The notes under the pieces are model-generated. The model was given only the letters and a program-made list of their open reading frames with translations. It was not told the origin of the DNA and ran no database searches. Shown here piece after piece: positions 1-9,405 of a stretch of 64,000 nt of DNA. The stretch lies in the NCBI RefSeq assembly GCF_900460955.1, contig NZ_UFUW01000001.1, positions 1,424,738-1,488,737 of the forward strand. The letters are read 5' to 3'. Every line of letters starts with the position of its first letter. The stretch's first letter is position 1. Source of the stretch: Cardiobacterium valvarum (lineage in GTDB: Bacteria; Pseudomonadota; Gammaproteobacteria; Cardiobacteriales; Cardiobacteriaceae). A program made the position numbers and the translations under genes.

Positions 1-176
1 TCCACTGGCGCTTGATTACCCCTTGTTGTCGGGGATGAGTTATTCGCAGTGAGTGATTGCCCCTGTTCAGCCATCATATCGTTTCCAGAAACCGGCATAT
101 CCGAAGGTAATGATGGTTGTGCGGAAGCGGCTTCTTTCTCGTCATTAGCTGGTGTGTTGTACTGCTTTTGCATCAT
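1..176 (-). CDS. Partial CDS, N-terminus of next gene in the ICE operon
   Basis: An open frame starts at the double ATG at 176-171 and runs off the left edge of the window. The start follows a purine-rich Shine-Dalgarno (GAAGGGAAG on the minus strand) and lies 12 bases after the stop of the upstream gene, so it belongs to the same leftward operon. The visible 58 residues begin MMQKQYNTPANDEKEAASA and are rich in Ser, Asn, Pro and Gln with no membrane segment, so they look like a disordered N-terminus. By the usual gene order of this ICE type a TraG-like mating-pair protein could follow, but the visible part is not enough to identify it. Confidence 0.55.
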   Translation of the reverse strand, partial: MMQKQYNTPANDEKEAASAQPSLPSDMPVSGNDMMAEQGQSLTANNSSPTTRGNQAPV

Positions 177-187
177 TATTCTTCCCT

Positions 188-1516
188 TCAATACTGCCAG
201 GCACGTTGGCCGATTTCGCGAATATCATCCAGAATGCGGTAGTAGAGCGATCGATACTCGATCTCGGATGGTCCTTTCATACCTGATTGCTGTAAGTCAG
301 GTGCGTAAACCCCTGTCTTGAGCGCCTGTTTTGCAAAATAGAGATTACGGCGCAAGCGATTGATCGCATATTGCTGTGCACGTGCTTCGATCTCCATTTC
401 CATTGGATATTCCGGCATCTTGCGAATATCATCCAGCTCTGCCGGGGGAATAATTTGCCCTGTTTTTTTCTCAAACGTTGGACGATTGATGCGGTAATAC
501 ACATAATCTCGCAAATCCTTGATATATTCGTTGCGATACTTCGTATATTTCCGTTCATATCCTCGCCCTGCAATAGCATTAACATTGGTTGGCTGTGCAC
601 CGCTTTCGCCGATAGTAATCTCGTTTGCGCCGTAAATTTCCTCTATGAAGTTGTATAACTCTTTAGCGTTTTTGAAATCTCCCAAAATCGGGTTGTTCTT
701 CACATCACCGCTAAAATCGTTATCCCATTGTTCTTTATCACCGCGAGAAAGCGTCAGGTTCATACCAGCTTTCAGCAAAGACTTGGTGATATTGATCGGT
801 TCTTGCCCCTCCCCCCCGTAGTTTTTGCCATCCGCCATTGGCACCCCATTCTTGCGAGCCCTTTCAAAAAGATGCTTTTCCGCCTCTACCAGCGTGGTTT
901 CCTTGGCATTGACCATACCAATGGTCTGTTTCCATTGCTCCCCTACGGCAATTTCCGCAATTTCATCAAAAGGATTTTTCCCTTGGCGTACTTCCCGCTC
1001 GTAGTCCTCACATTGTTTTACTTTGAGATTGAACAGTTCAATATCTTCATCCAACTGTTTGGTGGCGAGTTCACCCAAAGTTGGATTGATCTTCATCAGC
1101 ATGTATTGAAACAGGCTGGAAACTGCCCCCGATATTGAGGCCATGATGGTTGCCTGAGCTTTGTGAAGTGTTTCTGAAATCTTGTGTTGCAGGCGTCTGG
1201 CCTCCGCTTCGATATTATGGAAGAAATTCAGAGAACCGCAGCGATTGGTCAGCCCGGCACGCAGATGTGCATCTAGGCGGAATTGTTTTGAATAGGAACC
1301 GGGATTGATATTGTCACGGGCAGCAGCTGATCCCGGCAAATAGAAACGGCCGTTGTCCCCGGCTGGTACCTTGTCGCCACGAATTTCTCCCAACACCGCT
1401 TCAACATCATTGCTGCCGTCATCTTCTGTGGGCTGCGATTTTGTTTGTGCCAAAAGGGGACTTGCTGTGAGCGCCAATGTCATCAGCAGGGCGAGACGGT
1501 TAGACTGGGACTTCAT
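188..1516 (-). CDS. ICE conjugation protein, PFL_4711/TIGR03755-like
   Basis: A 442-residue secreted protein with a signal peptide (MKSQSNRLALLMTLALTASP, cleavage near LLAQ). The central block around residues 85-180 (NRCGSLNFF, then INPTLGELATKQLDEDIELF with a following Cys) resembles the PFL_4711 family of integrating conjugative elements. That family is thought to act in the periplasm with the TraU-like protein during mating-pair formation. The ATG overlaps the stop of the upstream gene as ATGA and has a GGGAGG ribosome site. The family assignment is from remembered sequence pattern, and the exact role is unknown. Confidence 0.72.
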   Translation of the reverse strand: MKSQSNRLALLMTLALTASPLLAQTKSQPTEDDGSNDVEAVLGEIRGDKVPAGDNGRFYLPGSAAARDNINPGSYSKQFRLDAHLRAGLTNRCGSLNFFHNIEAEARRLQHKISETLHKAQATIMASISGAVSSLFQYMLMKINPTLGELATKQLDEDIELFNLKVKQCEDYEREVRQGKNPFDEIAEIAVGEQWKQTIGMVNAKETTLVEAEKHLFERARKNGVPMADGKNYGGEGQEPINITKSLLKAGMNLTLSRGDKEQWDNDFSGDVKNNPILGDFKNAKELYNFIEEIYGANEITIGESGAQPTNVNAIAGRGYERKYTKYRNEYIKDLRDYVYYRINRPTFEKKTGQIIPPAELDDIRKMPEYPMEMEIEARAQQYAINRLRRNLYFAKQALKTGVYAPDLQQSGMKGPSEIEYRSLYYRILDDIREIGQRAWQY

Positions 1517-2499
1517 GATTTACCTCCCTGTTTGGATGGATTGATAGTATTTTTAGGCGAAGTTGTCGTAGATGACGCGGGCTTCGTAGCGATTGCTGCC
1601 GGTTTTGTGCTCGTGGCAGGAACTTTCCCGTTTGAGGAAGACGAATTGGCTGATGTGCTTGGTTGGTTCACTGAGGCAGAGGGAGACACATTAACTGTGA
1701 TAGGGGCGTCCGTTTTCCCGGAAGCGGGAGCTATACCGCTATTTCCCCGATTGACCGCCTCTGCTGAAGCAGATGAGCGTATGTCCGGCACAATGTTGAC
1801 GGTCGTGCGATCGCGCACATGTAGCAGCACGTTGTAGCCCTGGTTGGCGTTAAGATAATGATGTTCAATTGGGTCATAACGGGTGATATACGTCTCCGGC
1901 CAACCTTTAATAATCGCTTGCGCGGCTTCTGATAGCGGTTGCTTGCTATTAACCACTACCTGACGTTTCACTTTTCCTTTGACCGCCTTAATTCGGTCGG
2001 TAAATTGACCGATACAGCCGGCAGTCAAACAGGAATCATCAACCAGAAGCACCAGCGTATCGCCATCGCGCCATTCCGGATTTTGATCATCCGGCACATA
2101 ACCTAAGGTTTTAATACCTGTCAGATCATCAGTAAATTTCTGCATTTCTTTCGTCAATTGCAGTTCACTCATTGACTGGCTGACCAGCCAGGCCGTATGG
2201 ATTTCTCGTTTGACCATTTCGTGTTCGTATCTGGCTGCCTCGCGCGCGTAGTAAATCTTTTCCTCATCTTTTTCCGCAATCATGGAAAGTACCATCAATG
2301 GACTGGAGTTCTGATAACGGTTATTGGTGATTTCCATATAATTGCGATAACGACGATATTCATCATCGGATAGCCCCCAATATTGTTTGAAGCCGGACTC
2401 GCCTGAGCCTATTCGGCTGTAATTCACTGTGGCAGCATGATTCGCTGTTGTTGCTAAGGCTAGAGCCAGAGGCAACGCCAATATCCTTATTTTGTTCAT
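1513..2499 (-). CDS. ICE protein of the PFL_4693/TIGR03759 family with long Ser/Thr/Asn tail
   Basis: A 328-residue secreted protein. After a signal peptide (residues 1-23) comes the block WGLSDDEYRRYRNYME, then a charged helical stretch with EKDEEKIYYAREAARYEHE. This matches the remembered hallmark of TIGR03759 proteins (WgLs.eE..RY, then A..d.eR..YAe). The middle contains VDDSCLTAGCIGQF, a CxxxxC pair in a thioredoxin-like setting. The last 90 residues are Ser/Thr/Asn/Pro-rich, as in a linker or wall-spanning tail. In related elements this family usually sits beside the lytic transglycosylase; here it lies directly after the VirB4-like ATPase gene. A GGAGAA ribosome site precedes the ATG. 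Confidence 0.7.
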   Translation of the reverse strand: MNKIRILALPLALALATTANHAATVNYSRIGSGESGFKQYWGLSDDEYRRYRNYMEITNNRYQNSSPLMVLSMIAEKDEEKIYYAREAARYEHEMVKREIHTAWLVSQSMSELQLTKEMQKFTDDLTGIKTLGYVPDDQNPEWRDGDTLVLLVDDSCLTAGCIGQFTDRIKAVKGKVKRQVVVNSKQPLSEAAQAIIKGWPETYITRYDPIEHHYLNANQGYNVLLHVRDRTTVNIVPDIRSSASAEAVNRGNSGIAPASGKTDAPITVNVSPSASVNQPSTSANSSSSNGKVPATSTKPAAIATKPASSTTTSPKNTINPSKQGGKS

Positions 2500-2571
2500 G
2501 AATGTTCTCCGGTTGGTTTTCGCGATGGTGTGATAAATGGCGGCATAAAGAGTCTCCTTTAAGCCCCAAAG

Positions 2572-5505
2572 TCAGGCAGCTTCTTGGTATTTGCGTCGAG
2601 CAGCGGTGATTTGGTCGGCAATCATGTAGGCCGCCTCCAACTCACTGATTTCGTGTTCTTTCATCAGACGGTTACGAGCGTCTTTTTCGTTACCGTCGGT
2701 TTGACCAAGCGCGAGAATGAGGGAGGGCGGGATATAACGCACCAATGTCGCCGGGAATTTGCCGGAAAAAGACACACCCTCTACGAAGCGTTGTTGCTCC
2801 TTGCGCGGAAAATCGAGCAGATGCCGCTCTTCGGGCGTGAGATTGCGGATGGTTTCCAACTCGTTCACCTCTTTGCGGCTCATCTTCATCAGCCACCAGA
2901 ATTCCGCGTTGGACAGAATCTTTGCGGCATCACCGGTAAAGTCGGAAATATCCTGGGTGATCACGTTCAGCCAGCAGTTGAGTTTGCGGAAAACCTTGGA
3001 GCCGACGACCAGTCCGGACATCAGCAACTTGATTTTGGCCCACAAGTGAGCCTCATCAATTTTTACTTCAATGGCTCGGCCACTGTTTTGCAGTTTTTCC
3101 GCCATGGCGGTGATGGTGTAGATGGCGGAGAGGCCGGCAACCGCCAGCAACGACTCGTTGCCCAGCCCGCCAAGAGCGCCCAGCTCAATGACAGTCAGAT
3201 CATCATCAGGATCAAAGCCTTTGGCAGTCCGGTTAAAGAGCGTGCCGCGCAACCCCTGGGTCCAACCGTCCATGGCATCAGCACGTTCGCGCAGTTCCTT
3301 GACGATGTCATCAACCTTGTTGGGGCTCTGTGCCTCTTCAACCGACATTTCTAGAAAAGCATCACGGATATGCACAGGGCGGGCATGGGGTTCGCCTCTT
3401 TCGACAGAAATCTGCAGACCGCGAACCAATGCCTTGTTGAGGCGAGAAATTTCCGAGGGACTGAGCTGCTGTCCATCCTTGCTGACCATGATGCGCAGGA
3501 TGTATTCCATCTCGTTCAGATAGGAGCGTTTTTCGTCTTCGTTTTCCTTGATCTCATCGGCATCAGGTACCCAGGTTCCGGCACTGATGGCCTTAGCTTT
3601 TTCAGCTTCAGCCAACGCTTTCTGTGTCTCGAAGAAGGGAGCGAGGACATCATTGGAGTTCGCATTAAGAGTGAAGCGGCGTACACGCTTGCCATAGCGC
3701 TCCATGTGATCTGCCAGCAAGCCGAAGCTGTTACCGTAGTCAAAAATGAACATGCGCGGGTTATTGACCGCCATGCTCATCAGCGTCATATAGACGATGG
3801 TGGCCGATTTACCGGAACCGGTTGGACCAAAGAACACCTCGTGCGAAACGCGTGAGCGGTCGCCGGGATGGAACGGGTTGAGATAGAACGGCTCGCCGCT
3901 ACGCGAAAACATCAGGTAGCAGGGATGAGTGGAACCGCTCTTATTGCCATAAAACGGCAGCAGGGAAGCCAGATGCACGGTGTAGCATTTGCGGGCGCGC
4001 AAGGCAGCATTGCGGTCATGGTTGAAGTCATAAACTGCCGGCAGGGCACGCACAAAACTGTCCTGGCTGATGAGATCATCCCTGGGATCAATAACTGCAA
4101 TGCAGTTGGTGGTGGCAATGGTTGCGCTGGCCCTTTCGGTTGCGTCGAGCAAATCGCGCAACGAAGTACCGCGCAAGAATAGCCCCATTTGTGCATAAAA
4201 CACCTTATGGTGGTACCGCATCATCTCTTCCTGGACTTCATCCGCCTGCTCTGCCGCAAATTTGGCTCGCTTGGACGCCCCGCCTTTGGCCATGCCGCGC
4301 ATCAGGTCAATCTCCATCTCCATCTGGTGATCGGTCTGGGGAATGATGTTCCAGGTCATCATCGCGCCCTGCGGCAGACGTTCAAACAGAGAGGCATTGA
4401 TTTTGGTACCGTCGTTGTCTTCTTCCTGTACGCCGATGGTGATCTCGCCATCGCGGGGCGGGTGATCAATACCGCCAATGGTGAGGTAGCGATACCAGTA
4501 ATCCCCGAAACGCCAGATGCCTCGCTCGTTGGCTTCTTCACTGCGGTGGTATCGTGCCGGGTGATGGAAAATCAGCTGCCCAAGATCGAAGGCGGCCGTT
4601 TCGCGACGCGAAGCAATATCAGCAGCAGTGAAGCGCTTGTGCCCAAAATAGGGGGCCAGCCAGTTCACCAGGTCATGTGGCAACAACGGCTTCAGGCTGA
4701 TACCGGCAGCGCTCATCGCATTGACGAAGGCACTCAGGTCATGTTTGGCCTGTTCCGCAGGGCTGCGGTTATGTTTTTTCCAAAAACGCTCAGGACGGCG
4801 GCTGTAAATGCAGAGGTAAACAGCTTGATCGGCTACCCGCCACCCCTGATGTTCACCACTGATGCGGCTGTCAGGGAAGACTCCTTTTTCGTGGGTGAGC
4901 AGATTCAGATGCTCACGCGTAATATCCAGCGTGTGGCGGCTCAGGGGATCATCGCTCAAGCCATTGGCAGCAACGGCGGCCTCGAAATCGTCGGCGATAT
5001 TTTCCGCCTCCAGTGCACGTACAAAAATTTGGGCGATGTAGGGATAATCTTCATCGCCATTATTGGCCGGCAGCAGGTCGAGCGCGCGCGTCAGCGCTTC
5101 ATTGAACTGATTCAGCGCTTCCGGACTGCGCGCACTCATATAACGGGTATTTACCCGCCAGATCTTGGCGATATTGATACCGTCATTGAGCAGATAGGTT
5201 TCATCTTCATCGCAGTAGTCGTAGATCGGAAAATAATCGCAGAATGAGGGGGCATTGCTGAACAAAGCACGATACTGCTTCTGCGACAGCGGTGGAGTTC
5301 CAAAAAGCGGCCATTCCCCGGAAAGGCGCAACAGGGCGCTGACGAAGGGATTAACCTTGAACTGGGTCAGGCCGGGTTCTTCATCCTGGTGTGGTGCGGT
5401 TCGGTGCACTTTTGCCGAAGCGCCCTTATCCCCTTTGTCTAACGACAGTACGGATTCAGACTTGCGCCGACGCAGCATGCCGAGCAGTTCATCAGCGATC
5501 CTCAT
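2572..5505 (-). CDS. Conjugative transfer ATPase, TraC/VirB4-like (PFL_4706 family)
   Basis: A 977-residue ATPase that would energise assembly of the type IV secretion channel at the inner membrane. The Walker A motif GPTGSGKSA lies near residue 560 (FFGPTGSGKSATIVYMTL). The Walker B-like IDEAHLW lies near residue 815, followed by VITQDISDF, the usual sensor region of VirB4/TraC proteins. The N-terminal half carries the TraC/TraE-like domain. It overlaps the lipoprotein gene upstream by 14 bases, which suggests translational coupling. Length and motifs agree with the TIGR03744 family of MPF-G elements. The reading frame is intact, so the secretion ATPase could still be made. Confidence 0.93.
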   Translation of the reverse strand: MRIADELLGMLRRRKSESVLSLDKGDKGASAKVHRTAPHQDEEPGLTQFKVNPFVSALLRLSGEWPLFGTPPLSQKQYRALFSNAPSFCDYFPIYDYCDEDETYLLNDGINIAKIWRVNTRYMSARSPEALNQFNEALTRALDLLPANNGDEDYPYIAQIFVRALEAENIADDFEAAVAANGLSDDPLSRHTLDITREHLNLLTHEKGVFPDSRISGEHQGWRVADQAVYLCIYSRRPERFWKKHNRSPAEQAKHDLSAFVNAMSAAGISLKPLLPHDLVNWLAPYFGHKRFTAADIASRRETAAFDLGQLIFHHPARYHRSEEANERGIWRFGDYWYRYLTIGGIDHPPRDGEITIGVQEEDNDGTKINASLFERLPQGAMMTWNIIPQTDHQMEMEIDLMRGMAKGGASKRAKFAAEQADEVQEEMMRYHHKVFYAQMGLFLRGTSLRDLLDATERASATIATTNCIAVIDPRDDLISQDSFVRALPAVYDFNHDRNAALRARKCYTVHLASLLPFYGNKSGSTHPCYLMFSRSGEPFYLNPFHPGDRSRVSHEVFFGPTGSGKSATIVYMTLMSMAVNNPRMFIFDYGNSFGLLADHMERYGKRVRRFTLNANSNDVLAPFFETQKALAEAEKAKAISAGTWVPDADEIKENEDEKRSYLNEMEYILRIMVSKDGQQLSPSEISRLNKALVRGLQISVERGEPHARPVHIRDAFLEMSVEEAQSPNKVDDIVKELRERADAMDGWTQGLRGTLFNRTAKGFDPDDDLTVIELGALGGLGNESLLAVAGLSAIYTITAMAEKLQNSGRAIEVKIDEAHLWAKIKLLMSGLVVGSKVFRKLNCWLNVITQDISDFTGDAAKILSNAEFWWLMKMSRKEVNELETIRNLTPEERHLLDFPRKEQQRFVEGVSFSGKFPATLVRYIPPSLILALGQTDGNEKDARNRLMKEHEISELEAAYMIADQITAARRKYQEAA

Positions 5506-5911
5506 GGAAGCCCTCCTGTTCCAGTGCGTAATGGTCCCGCTCGTAGAGGCGGAATACCGTGAAATAGCCTGGAACCGGCAATTCCCCGTTGTTGATGTGC
5601 GGGAAGACGTACGCTGTTATTTCCGGGTTAGGTACCTGCCGGAAATCACGCCGTAGTTCGTTAACATGCGCGAGCGAGTAGCTGCTGTTGGGCGCATAGC
5701 CTTCCGTTAGCGGTATACCAAGATAATCTGCCCGGATACCGTCTCCGTAATAAGCAGAGTTCCCCTCCCGTTTGCCCGTCAGCAACTCTGCCGTCGTCGG
5801 TCCGGATTCCGGCAACAGCTTTTCCTGCTTCGGACGCATCATGGAGCAACCGCTAAATGCCAGGCCACACAGGGCAAGGAGCAGAAGCCGGTTATATTTA
5901 CAATTGATCAT
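5492..5911 (-). CDS. Conjugative transfer lipoprotein, TIGR03751-like
   Basis: A 139-residue lipoprotein with the lipobox LAFSGC at residues 16-21. It lies between the VirB10-like and VirB4-like genes, the position held by the TIGR03751 lipoprotein in related ICEs, and it may play the VirB7 part of stabilising the outer-membrane core. I chose the ATG at 5911 because an AGGAG ribosome site precedes it at good spacing and the signal peptide begins there. The longer in-frame start at 5995 would place 28 charged residues before the signal peptide. The body contains ELRRDFRQVPNPEI and YERDHYALEQEG, which are typical of the family. Confidence 0.8.
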   Translation of the reverse strand: MINCKYNRLLLLALCGLAFSGCSMMRPKQEKLLPESGPTTAELLTGKREGNSAYYGDGIRADYLGIPLTEGYAPNSSYSLAHVNELRRDFRQVPNPEITAYVFPHINNGELPVPGYFTVFRLYERDHYALEQEGFHEDR

Positions 5912-5924
5912 GGGAAACTCCTGC

Positions 5925-7502
5925 TTAGTCATAAGCGCTTTTTCGCTTGGGTTCACGGTAATAATTGACTTTGCGCGCATTTGCGTCATAGTCAATCTGA
6001 ATCATGTCGTTGATCATGATTTGTACCGGTTTACCCTGGGCTACATAAATCACATCAAACGCAGCAGAGGTGCGTTCGCGAATGTAGTCGGCGATTTCTT
6101 TCGCGGTACCGGAGACGCCACGGCCAAAGATGTAGGGATAGATACTGCCGTCAAGCATGGCGCTGTAATTGCCGTTGCTGTCCTGGCGGTAACTCACCTG
6201 CCCTTGCGAAAGCGCGTCGGCAGCTGCCTCTACGAAAGCGGCCATACCGCGCGATTTGATGTAATCGCCGGCGTTACTGATGTAGCGCCCCCTGATGCAG
6301 GGAGTGCCCCAAGGATCGGTGAGGTAACCGAGCGCTTTGCCGCTACTGGAGCCTTCGCCACTGGTTTTGCCCTGAGTGACTATCCGGCCATCAATAAAAA
6401 TAAAGGTGAGGCTGTCGATGTAGCCGCGCGCGCATTCCTGCTCGCGCACCCCGGTGGCGTATCCGCTGGCAATCATTTTGGCGACCCCCGGAATCTGATG
6501 CCCATTAGCGGCGAGGTTTTTACCGCCGATTTCAACCTTGAAAAAGAACGGGTCTTCAATATTGCCACTGCGTTCTAGTGGCACCCGGCCAATAATGGGC
6601 GTGACCAGGAGGGCATCACTGAGAATGGTGGAAGGCGGCAGGGTATAGACCGGGAAAACGGTCGGCCATTGGTCTTCTTTCTTCCGCTCGCCTGCGACCG
6701 GCAACATACCGGGCTGGAGTTTTGCCGGCGGTACCGGATTACCGATATTTCCGATGCCTCCCAATACTGAACTGAGGATGTCATTGTTCCCGGTTTGCGA
6801 GGCGGCGGCATAACCCTTGCTGCCATAAGGCAGTGTAATGTGGCTGCGCGGCTGATTATTTCCGTTGTTTGCTCTACCATCCGTATCGCCCAGGGTTTGA
6901 CTTGTGTTAGTGGTGATACCCTGCAAAATGTCGCCCTGTTGCCCGTTATCCGGCAGCAAACTCTTGGGATCCGGTGGGGTAACAACTTGCGCCTGCTTCT
7001 GTTGCTCCAACAGTCCTTCCAGTTCGCGAATACGGGCTTCACGCGTCTCATTTTGCGCCTGTTGCTGTTGTTGCAGTTCCTGCATGCCCGTCAGTTTTTC
7101 ATTCAGCTCGGCCATCTGTTTGGCAAGGGCCGGATCAGGTTTATTGCTACTTTCTAGCGTGCGTTGCAGTTCCTTTACCTGGGCACTGACGTTTTCGACT
7201 TTGTCCTTGGTCTCCTGCTGTTGCTCACGACTACTGGTCATGGCTTCGCGGACGTTATTCAGATCGGCTTCCAGGTTGCGCTGCCGGTTTTGCGTGTCAC
7301 GGGTCAATTCCGTGTTCCTGCGTAACTCTTCGCTGTACGTCGGGTCATCCGCACGGCGTTTTGTCTCGGAAGAGTTATCGCTAAAGAAATTGTCAGATTG
7401 CTGCGTGCTGACGGCAGGTGAATGGGAAAATTGAAAGACGAACCAGGCAACACCGAACAGCATTGCCAGCACCATTATCATCAGGAATTTACCTACGGTC
7501 AT
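5925..7502 (-). CDS. ICE core-channel protein, VirB10/TraB-like (PFL_4705, TIGR03752)
   Basis: A 525-residue inner-membrane-anchored protein. One membrane segment lies at residues 6-27, followed by a long Gln/Glu-rich coiled coil (about 45-170) and then a beta-rich C-terminal domain with LPPSTILSDALLVTPIIGRVPL and CARGYIDSLTFIFIDG. This layout (short cytoplasmic tail, helix, periplasmic coiled coil, beta domain) is that of VirB10/TraB-type proteins, which link the two membranes in the secretion channel. The start has a GGAGG-like site and lies 11 bases after the VirB9-like gene. The Gln run near residue 140 is low complexity but in frame. Confidence 0.82.
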   Translation of the reverse strand: MTVGKFLMIMVLAMLFGVAWFVFQFSHSPAVSTQQSDNFFSDNSSETKRRADDPTYSEELRRNTELTRDTQNRQRNLEADLNNVREAMTSSREQQQETKDKVENVSAQVKELQRTLESSNKPDPALAKQMAELNEKLTGMQELQQQQQAQNETREARIRELEGLLEQQKQAQVVTPPDPKSLLPDNGQQGDILQGITTNTSQTLGDTDGRANNGNNQPRSHITLPYGSKGYAAASQTGNNDILSSVLGGIGNIGNPVPPAKLQPGMLPVAGERKKEDQWPTVFPVYTLPPSTILSDALLVTPIIGRVPLERSGNIEDPFFFKVEIGGKNLAANGHQIPGVAKMIASGYATGVREQECARGYIDSLTFIFIDGRIVTQGKTSGEGSSSGKALGYLTDPWGTPCIRGRYISNAGDYIKSRGMAAFVEAAADALSQGQVSYRQDSNGNYSAMLDGSIYPYIFGRGVSGTAKEIADYIRERTSAAFDVIYVAQGKPVQIMINDMIQIDYDANARKVNYYREPKRKSAYD

Positions 7503-7513
7503 GGCATTTCCTC

Positions 7514-8395
7514 CTACTGTCGCGCCTTATCAAAAGGCACCTGACTAATCAGTGCCCACAGTGTCTGATCAAAACGGCTACCACGCGCTTCCAAAACGGG
7601 GTAAAGCGCAGCGGCAAAGACCCAACGCCCACGGATAGTGCGAGGATCAAACTCGACCGCAGAGGGGGATTTATTGTTTACCAGTAGAACCGTTAAATAG
7701 TAATCGCCAATTTCCCATTGCTTCAGTGCTTTTACCGAAAGACGGCCATCGTTCATGCGCAATAAAGTTGCGGCGACATCGCTTTTGCCTACCTTGACCG
7801 GTTTGCCGAGATCATCCCCGATCAGGCGGGCAGGTCCCACAAAATGCCTGAAGCCGTAACGCACCATCTGGTGAAATTCCGCATCGCCACTTTGTACAGT
7901 CGCAGCTCCACCTAGATCGCCCTCTGCCATATTGAGGGTTTTGGCTGCTCCATCTTCCAGAAAAGCAGGTTTGTAGGGATTCTTGGCGGGTTCCTGTGCT
8001 ACCGGCTGTGCGGCAGGATCACGAATCAGCAGATCACCGTCGTAAGGCCCCATCGTTGCCCCGGAAACATCCAGCATCACCAATCTGCCATCAACCAGCT
8101 GGGCGATCATCCGTGTAGGTTCAAAGGCTTCTACCGCACGTAGATACAGCACGCCATCCGGTGTAAGCAGGTTTGTGAAAGCATTGACCTTACTTTGATC
8201 CTGTAAATCGGTATGCGTGACCGGCTGCGGAAAGCGTACGATGACTTCTTTCTGCAAGGGGAGCCGCAGGCTAATCGGTTTCTCGCTCAAGGTGATTTCT
8301 TTCACGCCGTTATTCTGCTGTGCTGTGGTCATGCTTGTAGTGCTAATTATCAGTAACGTGCCAAGCAATAAGTGGCGAAGAAAACGCTTCATCAC
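7514..8395 (-). CDS. ICE protein, VirB9/TraK-like (PFL_4704, TIGR03749)
   Basis: A 293-residue secreted protein with a signal peptide (residues 1-25, cleaving near MTTAQ). The body begins GVKEITLSEKPISLRLPLQKEVIVRFPQPV, a beta-rich N-terminal domain of the TraK/VirB9 type, and the C-terminal part also looks beta-rich. It lies between the VirB8-like and VirB10-like genes, as expected for the outer-membrane core component. Its ATG overlaps the stop of the upstream gene as ATGA. Assignment rests on gene order and overall pattern. Confidence 0.8.
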   Translation of the reverse strand: MMKRFLRHLLLGTLLIISTTSMTTAQQNNGVKEITLSEKPISLRLPLQKEVIVRFPQPVTHTDLQDQSKVNAFTNLLTPDGVLYLRAVEAFEPTRMIAQLVDGRLVMLDVSGATMGPYDGDLLIRDPAAQPVAQEPAKNPYKPAFLEDGAAKTLNMAEGDLGGAATVQSGDAEFHQMVRYGFRHFVGPARLIGDDLGKPVKVGKSDVAATLLRMNDGRLSVKALKQWEIGDYYLTVLLVNNKSPSAVEFDPRTIRGRWVFAAALYPVLEARGSRFDQTLWALISQVPFDKARQ

Positions 8396-9036
8396 CGGTC
8401 CTCCTCTTTTTTCTCTTTTTGTTCGGGCACGATGACCACCGGCCCGTCATTGAAGTAACAGTCCACCTCAAGACCATGGGGATTGACATCTCGGGGACGA
8501 CCGGATTTGACGATTTTTAAGGGGTATTCCATGGTGCTGATACGGGTTTCTGTACCATTAACCACGTCGCGCAGCTCGTATTCCAGTTTGACCCCCCATT
8601 CATATGCCCCCTCCCGTTTGCGTACACGATCCGTGCTGAACATGGCATTGTCAGTAGGTAACAATAAGCGGCTACGGAAGCTGAACAGACTGCGATGCGT
8701 GCGGTAGTGCTCGTAGAGATCTTCATAGCAACTACGGGTCAGGTAAGCGCGGTATTTTTCCAACTGTTTTGGGTATTCTTCGCCGCAATCCTTGTCGCAA
8801 TAGTTGATCGTTTCCCACAAGGTACGGGCAAAACCATAGATGGTCGCCAATGGCACATCACCTACTTTGTCAACGTAGCCTTGGCTAATGTCTGGAGGGT
8901 GATAGACGGTAATTTGCTGTGGCAAGCGCCACACGCTCCAAGCCATGAAAAAAAAGGCGCAAATCAAACCGACAATGGCGCGATGCAAAAATCGCTGATT
9001 ACGTTCTTCGTTTTGAAATTTATTTTGGGCCGGCAT
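8392..9036 (-). CDS. ICE protein, VirB8/TraE-like (PFL_4703, TIGR03746, DUF2895)
   Basis: A 214-residue protein with a short cytoplasmic tail, one membrane helix (about residues 17-38, FLHRAIVGLICAFFFMAWSVW) and a periplasmic domain starting with the family block LPQQITVYHPPDIS. It is the probable VirB8/TraE counterpart in the inner-membrane part of the channel. I place the start at 9036, where GGGAGAGGA precedes the ATG at normal spacing. The upstream in-frame start at 9066 has no such site. The gene overlaps the end of the TIGR03750-like gene by 17 bases. Confidence 0.83.
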   Translation of the reverse strand: MPAQNKFQNEERNQRFLHRAIVGLICAFFFMAWSVWRLPQQITVYHPPDISQGYVDKVGDVPLATIYGFARTLWETINYCDKDCGEEYPKQLEKYRAYLTRSCYEDLYEHYRTHRSLFSFRSRLLLPTDNAMFSTDRVRKREGAYEWGVKLEYELRDVVNGTETRISTMEYPLKIVKSGRPRDVNPHGLEVDCYFNDGPVVIVPEQKEKKEEDR

Positions 9037-9394
9037 AGGGATTCCTCTCCCGTTGAAAGCGGACAATGCTGCCGGGTTGGATAAAACGACGGCTGCGCCA
9101 AGTCCTGATATGCAGGTGATAGAAGAGTGGCTTGCCGGCCCGGCGGGATGACATTTTTACAATGATCATCCAGCCGTAGCCGCAGCCGATAAAAATGGAC
9201 ACGATCGCGGCGATTTCCCAGCGTATAAACGGCATCAGGGCCAAGGTCGCAAGCACAATGACCAAAAGACATTTTCGGAATACCAGATTGACCTCGGTAT
9301 AGGTCAAGCCGAAAAAACCGGTTTGAGGTTCTTCTTCCAACTGGCTCAGGGTCTTGGCCGGCTTGCTGCGTTTGCCGCTACGGGTTTCTGCCAT
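9020..9394 (-). CDS. ICE membrane protein, TIGR03750-like
   Basis: A 124-residue protein with a basic cytoplasmic N-terminus, two closely spaced membrane helices (about residues 40-80) and a basic tail with SRRAGKPLFYHLHIRTWRSR. The phrase R.GKP.gy in this tail is the recognisable trait of the TIGR03750 conjugative-transfer family, which resembles TraL of F-type systems. It stands between the TIGR03745-like and VirB8-like genes, the order found in other MPF-G elements. Confidence 0.82.
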   Translation of the reverse strand: MAETRSGKRSKPAKTLSQLEEEPQTGFFGLTYTEVNLVFRKCLLVIVLATLALMPFIRWEIAAIVSIFIGCGYGWMIIVKMSSRRAGKPLFYHLHIRTWRSRRFIQPGSIVRFQRERNPYAGPK

Positions 9395-9405
9395 GATAGA
9401 TAGCC

